Counted from the first letter of the stretch, positions 53,667 to 63,036 are shown. The stretch: 64,000 nucleotides of DNA from Terriglobus aquaticus (GCF_025685415.1 NZ_JAGSYB010000001.1:1364001-1428000), one strand, 5' to 3'. A program made the numbers and translations. Notes: generated by a model from the letters alone, not told the origin.

Positions 53667-54854
53667 ATGCGTCCCGATCCCCTCATCTTCGTATCTGCCG
53701 GAGAGGCATCTGGCGATCACTACGGTGCGGAACTGATTGGCAGCCTGCGGGGAAAGCTGCCACAGGCGCGGTTCGTCGGGCTTGGCGGTGCGGCAATGGA
53801 GAGCGCCGGCCAGCGACGCATTGTCCGGGCGGAAGACGTCGCCTTCATGGGCATCACGGAGATCGTGCGGCACATCCCGCGGGTCTTGCAGAGCTTCCGC
53901 CGGCTTGTAGCCATACTTCGCAGGGAACGGCCGGATGCCGCGGTCCTGATCGACTTCCCCGACGTAAACTTCCGGCTGGCAAAGCACTGCAAGCGGCTTG
54001 GTATCCCGGTGATCTGGTTCGTCAGCCCGCAGCTTTGGGCGTGGAAGCGGAAGCGGCTGCGCTGGGTGCAGGAGCGCGTCTCGCAGATGCTGACGATCTT
54101 TCCCTTTGAAGAGCCGTTTTACCGTGCTCGCGGCGTCAAGGCCGTGTTCGTCGGTCACCCGCTCGCCGAGGCACCGCTGCCTTCTATCACTCGCGAGGAG
54201 TTTGCAGTGCAGCACCACCTCGATCCCGCTAAGCCGTGGATCGCGCTGCTGCCCGGCAGCCGACGGTCTGAGGTGGTGGCTAACTTTCCGACGCTGATCA
54301 AGGCAGCCAACTTGCTCGGGGATTGCTATAACTTTGTCGTTCCTGTCGCCTCAGGGCTGGACCTTGCCGAGGTAGAGAGCACGTACCTGCACAGCGTGAA
54401 AGTGCCTTTCTCGTGGACGCGGGATGCACGGTCCGCGCTGTTTCACAGCCGGGCCGCCGCCGTGGCCAGCGGCACCGCAACCGTGCAGGCCGCGGTGCTA
54501 GGGACGCCCTTTGTCACGGTCTATCGCGTGTCCAACCTTACCTTCCGCACCGCGAAGCGGCTGGTGGCGTACCCCCCTGAGGTGATCGCCGATCTGGACG
54601 AGCACGGAAACCTGCCGGTGGCCATGCCCAACCTGATCGCGGGCCGGCGGGTCACCCGCGAGCTGCTGCAGGATCAGTTCACGGCGGAAAACGTCGTGGC
54701 GGCATTGCGGCCACTGCTGGCGGACGGCGCCGAGCGCGAGGAAGCTCTGGCTGGATTGCGTACAGTGCGGCAACGCCTGCTGCCCGCGGGCGAGCAGACC
54801 GCCACGGAACGCTTACGGGATGCCGTTCTGCAGGCTCTCGCTTCGGCCTCCTGA
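53667..54854 (+). CDS. lpxB: Lipid-A-disaccharide synthase
   Basis: A ~395-aa GT19 enzyme joining UDP-2,3-diacylglucosamine to lipid X in lipid A synthesis at the inner membrane. Signature segments: FVSAGEASGDHYGAELIG, VGLGGAAM, VLIDFPDVNFRLAK, YFVSPQLWAWK-type WFVSPQLWAWKRKRL, and LLPGSRRSEV. ATG 53655 is an alternative start. It is not next to lpxA, lpxD or fabZ, its usual neighbours in Proteobacteria. It is co-directional with the Pit gene and confirms an outer membrane with lipid A. Confidence 0.95.
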   Translation: MRPDPLIFVSAGEASGDHYGAELIGSLRGKLPQARFVGLGGAAMESAGQRRIVRAEDVAFMGITEIVRHIPRVLQSFRRLVAILRRERPDAAVLIDFPDVNFRLAKHCKRLGIPVIWFVSPQLWAWKRKRLRWVQERVSQMLTIFPFEEPFYRARGVKAVFVGHPLAEAPLPSITREEFAVQHHLDPAKPWIALLPGSRRSEVVANFPTLIKAANLLGDCYNFVVPVASGLDLAEVESTYLHSVKVPFSWTRDARSALFHSRAAAVASGTATVQAAVLGTPFVTVYRVSNLTFRTAKRLVAYPPEVIADLDEHGNLPVAMPNLIAGRRVTRELLQDQFTAENVVAALRPLLADGAEREEALAGLRTVRQRLLPAGEQTATERLRDAVLQALASAS

Positions 54855-54956
54855 AAGGGCGTGTTTGCGCCGTTGATCTTGAACCATACGAGTCGCGTCT
54901 AACAGGTTGAGGGTGCGCTTGAAGCGCGCGCCACCTTGCTGCTTTTCGAGGACTGG

Positions 54957-56936
54957 ATGCCTACTGCTGCACGATTTTGCCGAGCCGCACTTTCCGGCGT
55001 GCTCGTGTGTGTCACACCGCTGCTCGCACAGACCGCCCGCCAGACGATTCAGGTGACCGGCTACACCATCGACGCCGATCTGGACCCGGCGACGAACAAG
55101 CTGAGCGCGACCGCAATCGTGACCGTAAACGCTCTGGAGGACACCTCCACCGCAACGTTTGAGTTGAACAACGGCCTGCGGGTAACGCAACTAAACGGAC
55201 CCAACGGCAAACCGCTAGAGTCCGAACGGAATGCCCGTAACTCCACCATCGCCGTCGCGCTGCCTGCAACGTTGGCCAAGGGCACAACCGGCACCATGAG
55301 CTTTACCTACAACGGTGTGCTTTCAGGGTCGGATACAAGCCCGGTGGAGGGCATCAAGACGGCCGAGGTCGCCAACCCAATCTCGACCCTGCTATACCCT
55401 GGCCGGTGGTTCCCGGTGATCGGCCTGTTCACGAACCGGTTCACCATGAACCTGCACGTGCGTGTGCCGGGCGACCAGACGGCAGTCGCATCGGGCTTCA
55501 CCGGGAAGAAAAGCCTGCCCGGCAATCGGACGGAGTTCGATTTTGTCTGGTCGAAACCGGGTTTCCCCGGCACGCTGGTGACGGGCAAGTTCCTGCCGGT
55601 GATCCATCCGGCGGGTGTATCCAACATTTCGCTGTATGTACTGGAGAAGAACAAAGCGACTGCACAGGAGTATGGCGCCGTCGCTCAGCGCCAGATGGAG
55701 TACTTCACCACTACATTTGGCCAGCCCGAATCCAGCAAGCTTCAGGTTGTCGAGTTGCCTACCGACACCTTCACGGGCACATGGGCACCGGAACTTGCCG
55801 GCATCGCCGGCAACCGCATCGGCCTCGCCAACAGCTACCGACTGCTCTCGAACACGATCGCGCACCAGTGGTGGGGCTCGGAGATCAGCCCTGCAACGCT
55901 GGGAGACGCCTGGATCACCAACGGCATGGCTCGCTATGCCGAGCTAATGTACCTGGAAGAGTCAGCCGGCAAGGGTGCTCTGCAGGCGGTGCTGCCGGAC
56001 ATTCAGGCCAGTGCCCTTGCCTATGACACGGCACCACTCAGCACGCTCACCCGCGTTGATCCCTTCTCGCCGCAGTTCCAGTCGGAGACGCCGGATAAGG
56101 GAGCCATGGTCTTTCACATGCTCCGCTACCAGATGGGCGACGAGAAGTTTGTCGCGTTCTTGCGTGGGCTGCTGTCCCAATACACGGACAAGTCAGTGCG
56201 CGGCACAGATGTAGCAGCCGTGCTGAACGCGCAGAACAGCGGTGTAAACACGGCGGGTTTCTTTGCGCAGTGGATCGACGGCACTGGAGCACCGAACTTT
56301 ACGGACAAGTTCTCGGTCTTTCGGCTTGGCGGCAACAAGGGCTTCCGCACCATCGGATCGATGTCGCAGGATCTAGACCTGTTCCGCATGCCGGTTGAGC
56401 TGCGCATCGAAACGGACGGCAAGACGGAGTCGCAGCGCATCGATGTGAGCGGCACCGACTCCACCTACACCATCGAGACCTTCGGCAGGCCGCGCCGCAT
56501 CGTCATCGACCCGGATAACTGGATCCTGAAATCGACACCGGACCTGGCGGTTCGTGTTTCCGTGCTGCGTGGCCAGTTGCTGGTGGCGCAGGGCGACCTG
56601 ATCGGCGCACTGGCCGAGTACCAGAAAGCCTTGGACCAGAATCACAGTTCGTCGCTCGCGAACTATCGCATCGCGGAAATCTTCTTCACGCAGCGGAACT
56701 ACCAGTCCAGCGCCAACAGCTATCGCGATGCTCTGCGTGGCGACGGCGAACCGAAATGGACCGAGGTTTGGAGCCACATCGGTCTTGGCAAGATCTTCGA
56801 CGTGACCGGCCAGCGCGATCGCGCCGTCAACGAGTACCGTCTTGCCGTCCAGACCAATGACAACACCCAGGGCGCGATCAACGAGGCACGGCAATGGCTG
56901 ACCAAGCCATACACGCGCGAGGCGCAGGGGCAGTAG
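54957..56936 (+). CDS. M1 aminopeptidase-like exported protein lacking catalytic residues, with TPR tail
   Basis: A 659-aa protein from ATG 54957 (GAGG nearby). A signal peptide (FCRAALSGVLVCVTPLLA) leads to an M1-type N-terminal beta domain (YTIDADLDPATNKLSATAIV, STLLYPGRWFP), then the thermolysin-like region. The zinc site HExxH-x18-E reads NTIAH (299-303) and Asn322: first His, Glu and third ligand are all replaced, while IAHQWWG and the 18-residue spacing are kept. The exopeptidase GAMEN loop is not recognisable. Residues ~545-650 hold TPR-like helices (AQGDLIGALAEYQKALDQ). It is likely a non-peptidase scaffold/binding protein in the periplasm. Confidence 0.8.
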   Translation: MPTAARFCRAALSGVLVCVTPLLAQTARQTIQVTGYTIDADLDPATNKLSATAIVTVNALEDTSTATFELNNGLRVTQLNGPNGKPLESERNARNSTIAVALPATLAKGTTGTMSFTYNGVLSGSDTSPVEGIKTAEVANPISTLLYPGRWFPVIGLFTNRFTMNLHVRVPGDQTAVASGFTGKKSLPGNRTEFDFVWSKPGFPGTLVTGKFLPVIHPAGVSNISLYVLEKNKATAQEYGAVAQRQMEYFTTTFGQPESSKLQVVELPTDTFTGTWAPELAGIAGNRIGLANSYRLLSNTIAHQWWGSEISPATLGDAWITNGMARYAELMYLEESAGKGALQAVLPDIQASALAYDTAPLSTLTRVDPFSPQFQSETPDKGAMVFHMLRYQMGDEKFVAFLRGLLSQYTDKSVRGTDVAAVLNAQNSGVNTAGFFAQWIDGTGAPNFTDKFSVFRLGGNKGFRTIGSMSQDLDLFRMPVELRIETDGKTESQRIDVSGTDSTYTIETFGRPRRIVIDPDNWILKSTPDLAVRVSVLRGQLLVAQGDLIGALAEYQKALDQNHSSSLANYRIAEIFFTQRNYQSSANSYRDALRGDGEPKWTEVWSHIGLGKIFDVTGQRDRAVNEYRLAVQTNDNTQGAINEARQWLTKPYTREAQGQ

Positions 56937-56941
56937 CGAGC

Positions 56942-56972
56942 GAAGGGCATGGCCGGTTCGGCCACGCCCTTC
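56942..56972. terminator. Hairpin between M1-like gene and 3-hydroxyacyl-CoA dehydrogenase-like gene
   Basis: A 13-bp stem with one A/C mismatch (GAAGGGCATGGCC, 56942-56954; GGCCACGCCCTTC, 56960-56972) directly after the M1-like stop, between convergent genes. Confidence 0.5.
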
Positions 56973-57107
56973 ACCTCACCCATTCGTTGTGAAGTGGGGC
57001 GGCACGTTAGCGTCGAAGGCCTGAGGTTCGGCGGGCGTGAGCTATAGCTGCGATATGCCCCAATTACCTTCGCCGGCGTGCGAGGCTCGAGCTCGCATTC
57101 CGCCAAG

Positions 57108-57647
57108 CTACTGCGTGGGCATAGAAGATACGGAAGGTTGCGCCACACGGACGTCGCGGCCGAGCGATCGCCAGAAGCTCTCTGCCAGTTCCGCGGCTTC
57201 CGCGGACGTCTGCGCGCCGACGTGCAGCGTTATGGAGTCACCCGCGTCATGAGCCCCCAGAAAGCGGTCAGCCCGATAGGTGCACGCTGCCAGATCGTTC
57301 ACCTCGAGCACACGTGTCGGCATGCAGATGATTGTCTTGGGCGGCGCCATGCGATCGACCATGCTGATGATTTCGAGCTTGGATTCCAGTTCGTCCGGAA
57401 CGAAGTCGACCGCCAGATCTGCTTCCCGGACGGCGCTCTCCACCTCTGTCGCAAGTTCGAGCGTGCCCGGCATGCCCTGGGTCGGTATCTGCTCCAACGC
57501 AGTGCGCAGGCGCGAAGGCAGGACGTCTTCCAGCACTACACGATGACCGGCACGTACCGCCTCAGCCGCAAGGGAACGGCCCGCTTGCCCGGCGCCGATA
57601 ATGGCGAGGGTAAGCGGGCCGAATGAACTCGAAGCCTCTGCGGACAA
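57108..57647 (-). CDS. Stand-alone NAD-binding domain of 3-hydroxyacyl-CoA dehydrogenase type
   Basis: A 179-aa protein with a TTG start at 57647, 5 nt after the stop of the 64-aa gene; AAAGG lies upstream. The Rossmann fold (LTLAIIGAGQAGRSLAAEAV) and following DFVPDELESKLEIISMVDRM, RADRFLGAHDAG and LHVGAQTSAEAAELAESFW match the N-terminal domain of FadB/HBD-type dehydrogenases. The C-terminal helical domain that completes the active site and dimer is absent; the frame ends cleanly, so it is a short form rather than an obvious frameshift. It may bind NAD(H) without full dehydrogenase activity. Confidence 0.7.
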   Translation of the reverse strand: MSAEASSSFGPLTLAIIGAGQAGRSLAAEAVRAGHRVVLEDVLPSRLRTALEQIPTQGMPGTLELATEVESAVREADLAVDFVPDELESKLEIISMVDRMAPPKTIICMPTRVLEVNDLAACTYRADRFLGAHDAGDSITLHVGAQTSAEAAELAESFWRSLGRDVRVAQPSVSSMPTQ

Positions 57648-57652
57648 GCGCG

Positions 57653-57847
57653 CTAGGCCTTTTCAACTTCCGTTTCCAGCGCCTGCAGAACCGCGCTGTA
57701 GCTCGGGTCGGAGTTGCGGATGTGCTCCCCAACGCGGGTGCGCTCCTCAGGCGTCAGTTCTGGCAGGGTAGCCAGGATTCGGCGCAGTGTAACGGCAATG
57801 TCGTCCACATAGTTCATCGTGCGGATGGCTTCTCCGGAGAGCGGCAT
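57653..57847 (-). CDS. Small 64-aa helical protein, unknown function
   Basis: A 64-aa protein with AAGGAG nine nt before ATG 57847, so translation is well supported. It is highly charged and predicted helical (VDDIAVTLRRILATLPELT, ERTRVGEHIRNSDP). It has no signal peptide or membrane segment. It is the first gene of a pair with the truncated dehydrogenase (5-nt gap). No family is recognised; it may be a partner subunit. Confidence 0.7.
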   Translation of the reverse strand: MPLSGEAIRTMNYVDDIAVTLRRILATLPELTPEERTRVGEHIRNSDPSYSAVLQALETEVEKA

Positions 57848-57901
57848 GGGTTAAAACTCCTTCCTAAGAAGTGTACCGTGCGTATCGCAAGCCAGACGCG
57901 C

Positions 57902-59506
57902 TCAAGCCGCGACGCTGACGGCGTCAGTCTCGGAACGCTGTTTCTCCTTCGCCTCGTCGCCCTCCTTGGCCGATTGCTCTTCCATCTCTTCCGGGACGTA
58001 GCTATCGCGGTCGCACTGCTCCGTGACGTGACGCAACTGCAGGGCGATATCGGGATGCAGGGCTTCGGGAGCGTAACGCCAGGTCCAGTTGTTCTCCGGA
58101 ACGGACGGCGTGTTCATGCGGCCCTCGCTGCCCAGGTGCAGCAAGTCTTGTAAGGGGATGAGGCAAATGGCAGCAACTGACCGTTCGGCCAGGCGGATCA
58201 TGGACCACACCACGTCATTCTCATGCGCCAGCGGGCCAACGTAGGTCAGCAGGTTGTTGCGGTCGGTCTCTTCCGCTTCGCGCCACCAACCCAGAGTCGT
58301 GTTGTTGTCGTGAGTGCCCGTGTACACGACCATATTGGTGGTGTGCTTATGCGGCAGGTGCAGGTGGGCGCCTCGGCCCGCAAAGCCGAACTGCAGCACT
58401 CGCATGCCCGGCATGTCGAAGTCGTTGCGCAGCTTTTCCACCTTGTCGGTAATGACGCCCAGATCTTCCGCGATGAACGGAAGCGAGCCTCCCAAGGTGG
58501 ACTTGAGCCGATCAAACAGGGCGTACCCGGGCGCCTCAACCCACTCGCCATTTAGTGCCGTTTCCTCGGCGGCGGGGATGCGCCAGTACGCTTCGAAGCC
58601 GCGGAAGTGATCGAGCCGGAGCAGGTCATAGAGGTCTAACTGCCGCTTGACCCGGTCTACCCACCAGTCGAATCCGTGCTGCTCCATGTAGCGCCAACGG
58701 TACAGCGGATTGCCCCAGCGCTGGCCCGTGGCGGAGAAGTAGTCCGGCGGCACGCCCGAAACGGCAGTCGGCTTCGCTTCTTCATCCAGTTCAAACAGCT
58801 CACGATTGGCCCAGACATCGGCCGAGTCGTACGACACGAAGATCGCCATGTCGCCCATGATGCGCACGTCGCGGGACATGGCAAAGGCGCGCAGGGCGCT
58901 CCACTGCTCTTGGAAGAGGAACTGGATCGCGTACTCCGTATTCAGGGCGTCCGCGTGTTCAGCGTCAAAGGCCGTCAGGGCTTCGGCGTCGTGTTGTGAA
59001 AGACCCGCCGGCCAGTCAAGCCAGTGCTTGTACTCGTTCTCGCGACGGATCACCACGTAACGCGCATAGTCGGTTAGCCAGTAATCATTGCGTTCCCGAA
59101 AGCTGTTGTAGCGTTCGCAAACTTCACCCGTGCTCTGCTTCAAAAAGCGGCGAGCCGCTTCTTCCACCAGCGGCAGCTTCCGCTCCGTCACTTGAGCGAA
59201 ATCGACATTGCCGTCTGAACCCGGCAGATTTGCGCAGTCCTCTGCGGCCAGCCAACCCTGCTCCTGCAGCGTGTCGAGCGAAATGAGCAGCGGGTTCCCC
59301 GCAAAAGCGGAGATCGCGCTGTACGGTGAGTTCCCGTAACCCACCGGATTCAGCGGCAGCACCTGCCACACACGCTGCTTCGCCGAGGCGAGCCAATCGA
59401 TCAGACCGTACGCCGCGGGGCCAAAATCGCCGATGCCGCCGTTGGAAGGAAGCGACGTGACGTGCACCAGAACACCAGAAAGCCGTTCAGAGACCATTTG
59501 CTCCAT
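57902..59506 (-). CDS. malQ: 4-alpha-glucanotransferase (amylomaltase, GH77)
   Basis: About 534 aa from ATG 59506 (ATG 59497 also possible). The enzyme transfers alpha-1,4-glucan segments and is used in glycogen/maltodextrin metabolism. The opening LSGVLVHVTSLPSNGGIGDFG is the GH77 start. The catalytic residues are seen in LRLDHFRGF (nucleophile Asp), FIAEDLGVIT (acid/base Glu) and GTHDNNTT. GNSPYSAISAFAGNPLLIS is also specific. The C-terminal ~30 residues are acidic and Glu-rich, beyond the usual end. It lies 54 nt upstream of the 64-aa gene, same strand. Confidence 0.95.
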   Translation of the reverse strand: MEQMVSERLSGVLVHVTSLPSNGGIGDFGPAAYGLIDWLASAKQRVWQVLPLNPVGYGNSPYSAISAFAGNPLLISLDTLQEQGWLAAEDCANLPGSDGNVDFAQVTERKLPLVEEAARRFLKQSTGEVCERYNSFRERNDYWLTDYARYVVIRRENEYKHWLDWPAGLSQHDAEALTAFDAEHADALNTEYAIQFLFQEQWSALRAFAMSRDVRIMGDMAIFVSYDSADVWANRELFELDEEAKPTAVSGVPPDYFSATGQRWGNPLYRWRYMEQHGFDWWVDRVKRQLDLYDLLRLDHFRGFEAYWRIPAAEETALNGEWVEAPGYALFDRLKSTLGGSLPFIAEDLGVITDKVEKLRNDFDMPGMRVLQFGFAGRGAHLHLPHKHTTNMVVYTGTHDNNTTLGWWREAEETDRNNLLTYVGPLAHENDVVWSMIRLAERSVAAICLIPLQDLLHLGSEGRMNTPSVPENNWTWRYAPEALHPDIALQLRHVTEQCDRDSYVPEEMEEQSAKEGDEAKEKQRSETDAVSVAA

Positions 59507-59546
59507 ACGATGCCGACGGAGCGGCGAAAGCAACGGCAAGCGCCTA

Positions 59547-59586
59547 AAGTGACAAGCCCGACGTAAGAACGCCGGGCCTGACACTT
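59547..59586 (-). terminator. Terminator between ppiD-like gene and malQ
   Basis: Two 14-nt arms (59547-59560 / 59573-59586) pair with two mismatches, centred on GCCCG/CGGGC. On the minus strand the hairpin follows the ppiD-like stop by 17 nt and precedes malQ; a short TTT follows it. Confidence 0.55.
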
Positions 59587-59602
59587 ATTTGTCCTTCAAC
59601 CT

Positions 59603-61591
59603 TTAAGAGCCGAGCGGTAGGCCGGGCTGCTTCGGCTGCTGGTAAATGCGAATCGCACCCTTGGCCTTGTACCGGTCCAGCAGCGTGCCCATGTACACAC
59701 CGAAGATCTCCGCGCGCTTCCGCTCGATTAGTTCCGCGCGGCGCGTGGCGTAGGTTTTCGCAATGTCCTCAGGCGATGGTTCCTGTTTATCCAGTACCTG
59801 CAGAATGACGCCTGCAGATCCGTTCTCGACGCTCAGACCGCCGGTGATCCCGCCCTTGGGCAGGTCAAACGCCGCGCTGGCAGGGCCGTTCATCTGTCCC
59901 ACGTCCGGCACGTTGGCGTCACGGCCAACCAGGTCGCTCGACTTCACCGGAACGTTCTGCTCGGCTGCTGCCTTGCGCAGATCGTGCAATTCCTGCGCGC
60001 GCGTCGCCAGTTTGGTCAGGCGAGCCTGCAGCAGGCCAGGAACCTGTTCGGCCTTGTAATCGTCCAGAACATGTCCCTTCCACTCGGCGAAGGTGGGCGC
60101 GTGCGCCGGGTGGATGTCGTCGGTCGTGTACACGACCATCTGTCCCGGACCGGCCGGAGCGACGCGAGGCGCATCGCCCTTCTTCTGTCCGAAGGCGCCC
60201 TGCAGCATCTGGGTCGCGTCAGGCAGACCGCTGACAGGACCGCCGGTCGGGACGTAGTCCGTCGTGGTCGCGTGCAGGTTGTGAGCCGCGGCAGCCTTGT
60301 CGAGCCCTTCCTTTGCGGCTTCGGACGCAAGCTGCGAAGCAAAGCTCTGCAAGGCTCCTGCGGCCTTCTGCTGCTCCAGAATGGGCCGGATCTCCGCCGC
60401 AACTTCGCTCAGCGGCTTGTCGTGTGCTTCGTCACGAGCCTCCGCCTGGATGATGTGGTAACCGAAGTCGGTGCGGACCAGATCGCTGGTCTGCCCGGCT
60501 TTGAGCGCCATCGCGGCAGCTTCAAACGCAGGCACCATCTGGTGGTTCCGCTTCACGTAACCGAGTTCACCACCCGCATCCTTGGAGCCGGGGTCCTGCG
60601 AGTTCGCCTTGGCCAGCGCTGCAAAATCTGCACCCTTGCGAATCTGGTCCAGCAGGCCCTGCGCCTTGGCCTTGGCTTCGGCGTCGGTCTTGGCATCCGC
60701 ACCCTTGGGCGCGCTGATCAGGATGTGGCGAACCTTGACCTGCTCGTCAACGTGGTAATCCGCCTTATGCGCGTTGTAGTACGCCTGCAGGTCGGCATCC
60801 GTTACCTGAGGACGGCCGCCTGGCAAGCTGCCGGCGTCCACCGGAATGTAGGTGATCTTGCGCTGTTCCGGAATCGCGTTCGCGTAGCGCGCCTGATTCT
60901 TCTGGAAAAAACTCTGCAGTTCGCTGTCGATCGGGTTGATCGCCTTCGCTACGTCATCCGCCGTGATGGCGGCATAGTCGAACTTGATCTTCATGCCCTG
61001 CTGCCGCACTTCTTCGCGAACGGCGTTGTCGCTCACATTGGCGTTGGCAGTGATGAAGGCCACCAGCTTGCGCTGCGTCAGTTCGTCGCGCAGCTTGTCT
61101 TCAAACTCCTGCGTGGAAGCGAAGCCGATCTGCTGGGTCACAAACTGCCGGTACTTGTCGTCCCCGATGTACTGGCCGTTGGGGAAGAACAACTGGCCAA
61201 GCTGGCCATGCTGCAGGTCGTATCGAACATCGTCGTCCGTAGCCACCAGTCCGAGACGGTGCGCTTCCTGCTTCTCAATGGCTCCAGCCAGCAGGATCTG
61301 CTGCGCCTGAGGCTGCAGGAACTGCGCAAACTGCGCTGGGTATCCCTGCCGCTGCGCCAGGTTGCCGGCCAGGTTTGCGACCTCGGTGCTCTGGATGGTC
61401 TCCGAACTGCCGAACAGGCGTCCGATCACCCCGGGTTCGCGGACGGTAGCGTATGCGCCTTGAGGAGCGCCGGCGAAACCCTCGTAAATGCCGGGGACGA
61501 GCGTGATCACCATGGTGATGATGGCCGCACCGATCACCACACCGAAGATCGCCTTGGTCAGGCGATTGTCACTTTGCAGAAAACGAATCAT
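59603..61591 (-). CDS. PpiD/SurA-like membrane-anchored peptidyl-prolyl isomerase
   Basis: A 662-aa periplasmic folding factor. ATG 61591 gives the PpiD-like start MIRFLQSDNRLTKAIFGVV with one N-terminal transmembrane anchor. A SurA_N-like helical region (~60-270: NLAGNLAQRQGYPAQFAQFL, LRDELTQRKLVAFI) is followed by one parvulin domain (~300-400: VKVRHILISAPKG, GADFAALAKANSQDPGSKDA, TDFGYHIIQAEAR) and a helical C-terminal half. It should help outer-membrane and exported proteins fold. It lies between topoisomerase IB (118 bp upstream) and malQ. Confidence 0.88.
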   Translation of the reverse strand: MIRFLQSDNRLTKAIFGVVIGAAIITMVITLVPGIYEGFAGAPQGAYATVREPGVIGRLFGSSETIQSTEVANLAGNLAQRQGYPAQFAQFLQPQAQQILLAGAIEKQEAHRLGLVATDDDVRYDLQHGQLGQLFFPNGQYIGDDKYRQFVTQQIGFASTQEFEDKLRDELTQRKLVAFITANANVSDNAVREEVRQQGMKIKFDYAAITADDVAKAINPIDSELQSFFQKNQARYANAIPEQRKITYIPVDAGSLPGGRPQVTDADLQAYYNAHKADYHVDEQVKVRHILISAPKGADAKTDAEAKAKAQGLLDQIRKGADFAALAKANSQDPGSKDAGGELGYVKRNHQMVPAFEAAAMALKAGQTSDLVRTDFGYHIIQAEARDEAHDKPLSEVAAEIRPILEQQKAAGALQSFASQLASEAAKEGLDKAAAAHNLHATTTDYVPTGGPVSGLPDATQMLQGAFGQKKGDAPRVAPAGPGQMVVYTTDDIHPAHAPTFAEWKGHVLDDYKAEQVPGLLQARLTKLATRAQELHDLRKAAAEQNVPVKSSDLVGRDANVPDVGQMNGPASAAFDLPKGGITGGLSVENGSAGVILQVLDKQEPSPEDIAKTYATRRAELIERKRAEIFGVYMGTLLDRYKAKGAIRIYQQPKQPGLPLGS

Positions 61592-61709
61592 GTCTGGTGG
61601 TGGGACGAAATCCTTCTCGAAATGCCGCGAAGCCGGCGGAACGCAGGCGCACGCGGTATCACCGCTTCGCGCGAAACGCTGTGCCAAGTATAGAGCAGCC
61701 CCGGCCCGG

Positions 61710-62921
61710 CTAAGCCGCCGCTTCCAGCAGCATTCTTTGCTGCAGCAGGCTGACCAGTGCTTTCTCTTCCTCGTGCAGCCCGTGCGGGTCAGTTTCCCGG
61801 GACACAGCTTCGCTTCGCTCCGCGATCTGCTCGTCCAGTTCTTCCTTGGCCTCTTGCTTGGTCAGACCGCCCATGTAGGCGTCGATCACCGCCGGGTGAA
61901 CATAGCACTTGCGGCACACCGAGGGCGTGTTGCCGAGTTCCGACGCGACCTGCTTGATCGCCGCGACGATGTTCTTCTTGGCTTCCGTGACATTCCGGAA
62001 CGGCTCGAACTCGTGGAGCATCTTGGCCGCCATCACTGTCCCGTGCCACGTGCGGAAGTCTTTGGCCGTGAAGTGCTGGCCCGTAATCTCGCGCAGATAC
62101 TCGTTCACCGCCTGCGAATCGATCACGTGGTGGTCGCCGTCGTGGTCGACATATTGAAACAGCTCGTGACCGGGAATCTCTTCGCACTGGCGGATAATGC
62201 GGGCCAGCCGGCGATCGTGCAGGTGAATAGTGTGGTGAACGCGGCTCTTTCCCTGGAAACTGAAGGTGATTTCCGAGCCATGCACGTCGACATGCTCGTG
62301 CTGCATGGTCGTCAGCCCATACGAGTGGTTTTCGCGAGCGTATTCGGTGTTTCCCACCCGGATATGGGTGACCTCCATCAGGCTGACAATGGTCGCCAAC
62401 ACCTTGTTGCGGGGCATGCCGTGCAGTCCCAGGTCGTGGTGTACGCGAGCGCGAATTCCGGGAAGCGCCTCGGCAAAATGGGTCATGCGCTCGTACTTGT
62501 TCTCGTCGCGGATGGCGCGCCACTTAGGGTGGTAGCGGCTCTGCTTGCGTCCACGGGCGTCGCGGCCGGTGGCCTGCAGATGGCCGTTGGCCTCTTTGCA
62601 GATCCAGACCTGTTCCCACGCTGGGGGGATCACCAGCGACTTGATGCGGGCCAGGGTTTCCGCATCCTTTACCGCTGTCCCGTCAGGCATGAAGTAGCGG
62701 AAGCTGCCACGGAAGCGCTTGCGGGAGATGCCCGGGCGATGATCGGTAACGTAGCGAAGACCCGCAGCCTTGGCGAAGTCCGCCGGATCGTTCAGAACAC
62801 TCATCGACTCGACGGGGGCCGTTGACTTTTGGCGCTTCTGTCGGGACGAGGTCGCAGGCCGTTGCTGCCGGGAAGAGGATGGGTTGCGCTTACGCATCGC
62901 CTGAGTTGGATGCATCGTCAT
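61710..62921 (-). CDS. DNA topoisomerase IB (bacterial/viral type)
   Basis: A 403-aa type IB topoisomerase that relaxes supercoils through a 3'-phosphotyrosine link. After a ~45-residue basic Ser/Gln/Arg-rich leader comes the N-terminal DNA-clamp (LRYVTDHRPGISRKRFRGSF) and the catalytic domain: RKQSRYHPKWR, THIRVGNTEYARENHSYGL, RTWHGTVMA, and CRKCYVHPAVIDAY, where the Tyr before VHP (about residue 340) is the nucleophile. Such enzymes occur scattered in soil bacteria, e.g. Deinococcus, probably by transfer. It is monocistronic or followed by the ppiD-like gene. Confidence 0.92.
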   Translation of the reverse strand: MTMHPTQAMRKRNPSSSRQQRPATSSRQKRQKSTAPVESMSVLNDPADFAKAAGLRYVTDHRPGISRKRFRGSFRYFMPDGTAVKDAETLARIKSLVIPPAWEQVWICKEANGHLQATGRDARGRKQSRYHPKWRAIRDENKYERMTHFAEALPGIRARVHHDLGLHGMPRNKVLATIVSLMEVTHIRVGNTEYARENHSYGLTTMQHEHVDVHGSEITFSFQGKSRVHHTIHLHDRRLARIIRQCEEIPGHELFQYVDHDGDHHVIDSQAVNEYLREITGQHFTAKDFRTWHGTVMAAKMLHEFEPFRNVTEAKKNIVAAIKQVASELGNTPSVCRKCYVHPAVIDAYMGGLTKQEAKEELDEQIAERSEAVSRETDPHGLHEEEKALVSLLQQRMLLEAAA

Positions 62922-63004
62922 GATGCGGCGTTCGGATTAGGTGATGGGGAGCGGAGCCGGTTTGCCTGTGGCGAGAGAGCGAGCTTCCCCTTGGTGATAA
63001 CAAG

Positions 63005-63036
63005 AAAGGCGCGTGCACTCAGGTGCACGCGCCTTT
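63005..63036 (-). terminator. Terminator after the glycine-zipper protein gene
   Basis: A perfect 14-bp stem (63005-63018 / 63023-63036) with loop TCAG lies 18 nt after the stop of the right-edge gene; the minus strand continues with TTTCTTG. Confidence 0.8.

Noticed and set aside
59984-61693. Long open frame opposite the ppiD-like gene (and similar frames opposite argJ, hlyD, the second ABC gene and topoisomerase IB)
   Set aside because: All lie fully antisense to well supported genes and have no recognisable domain.
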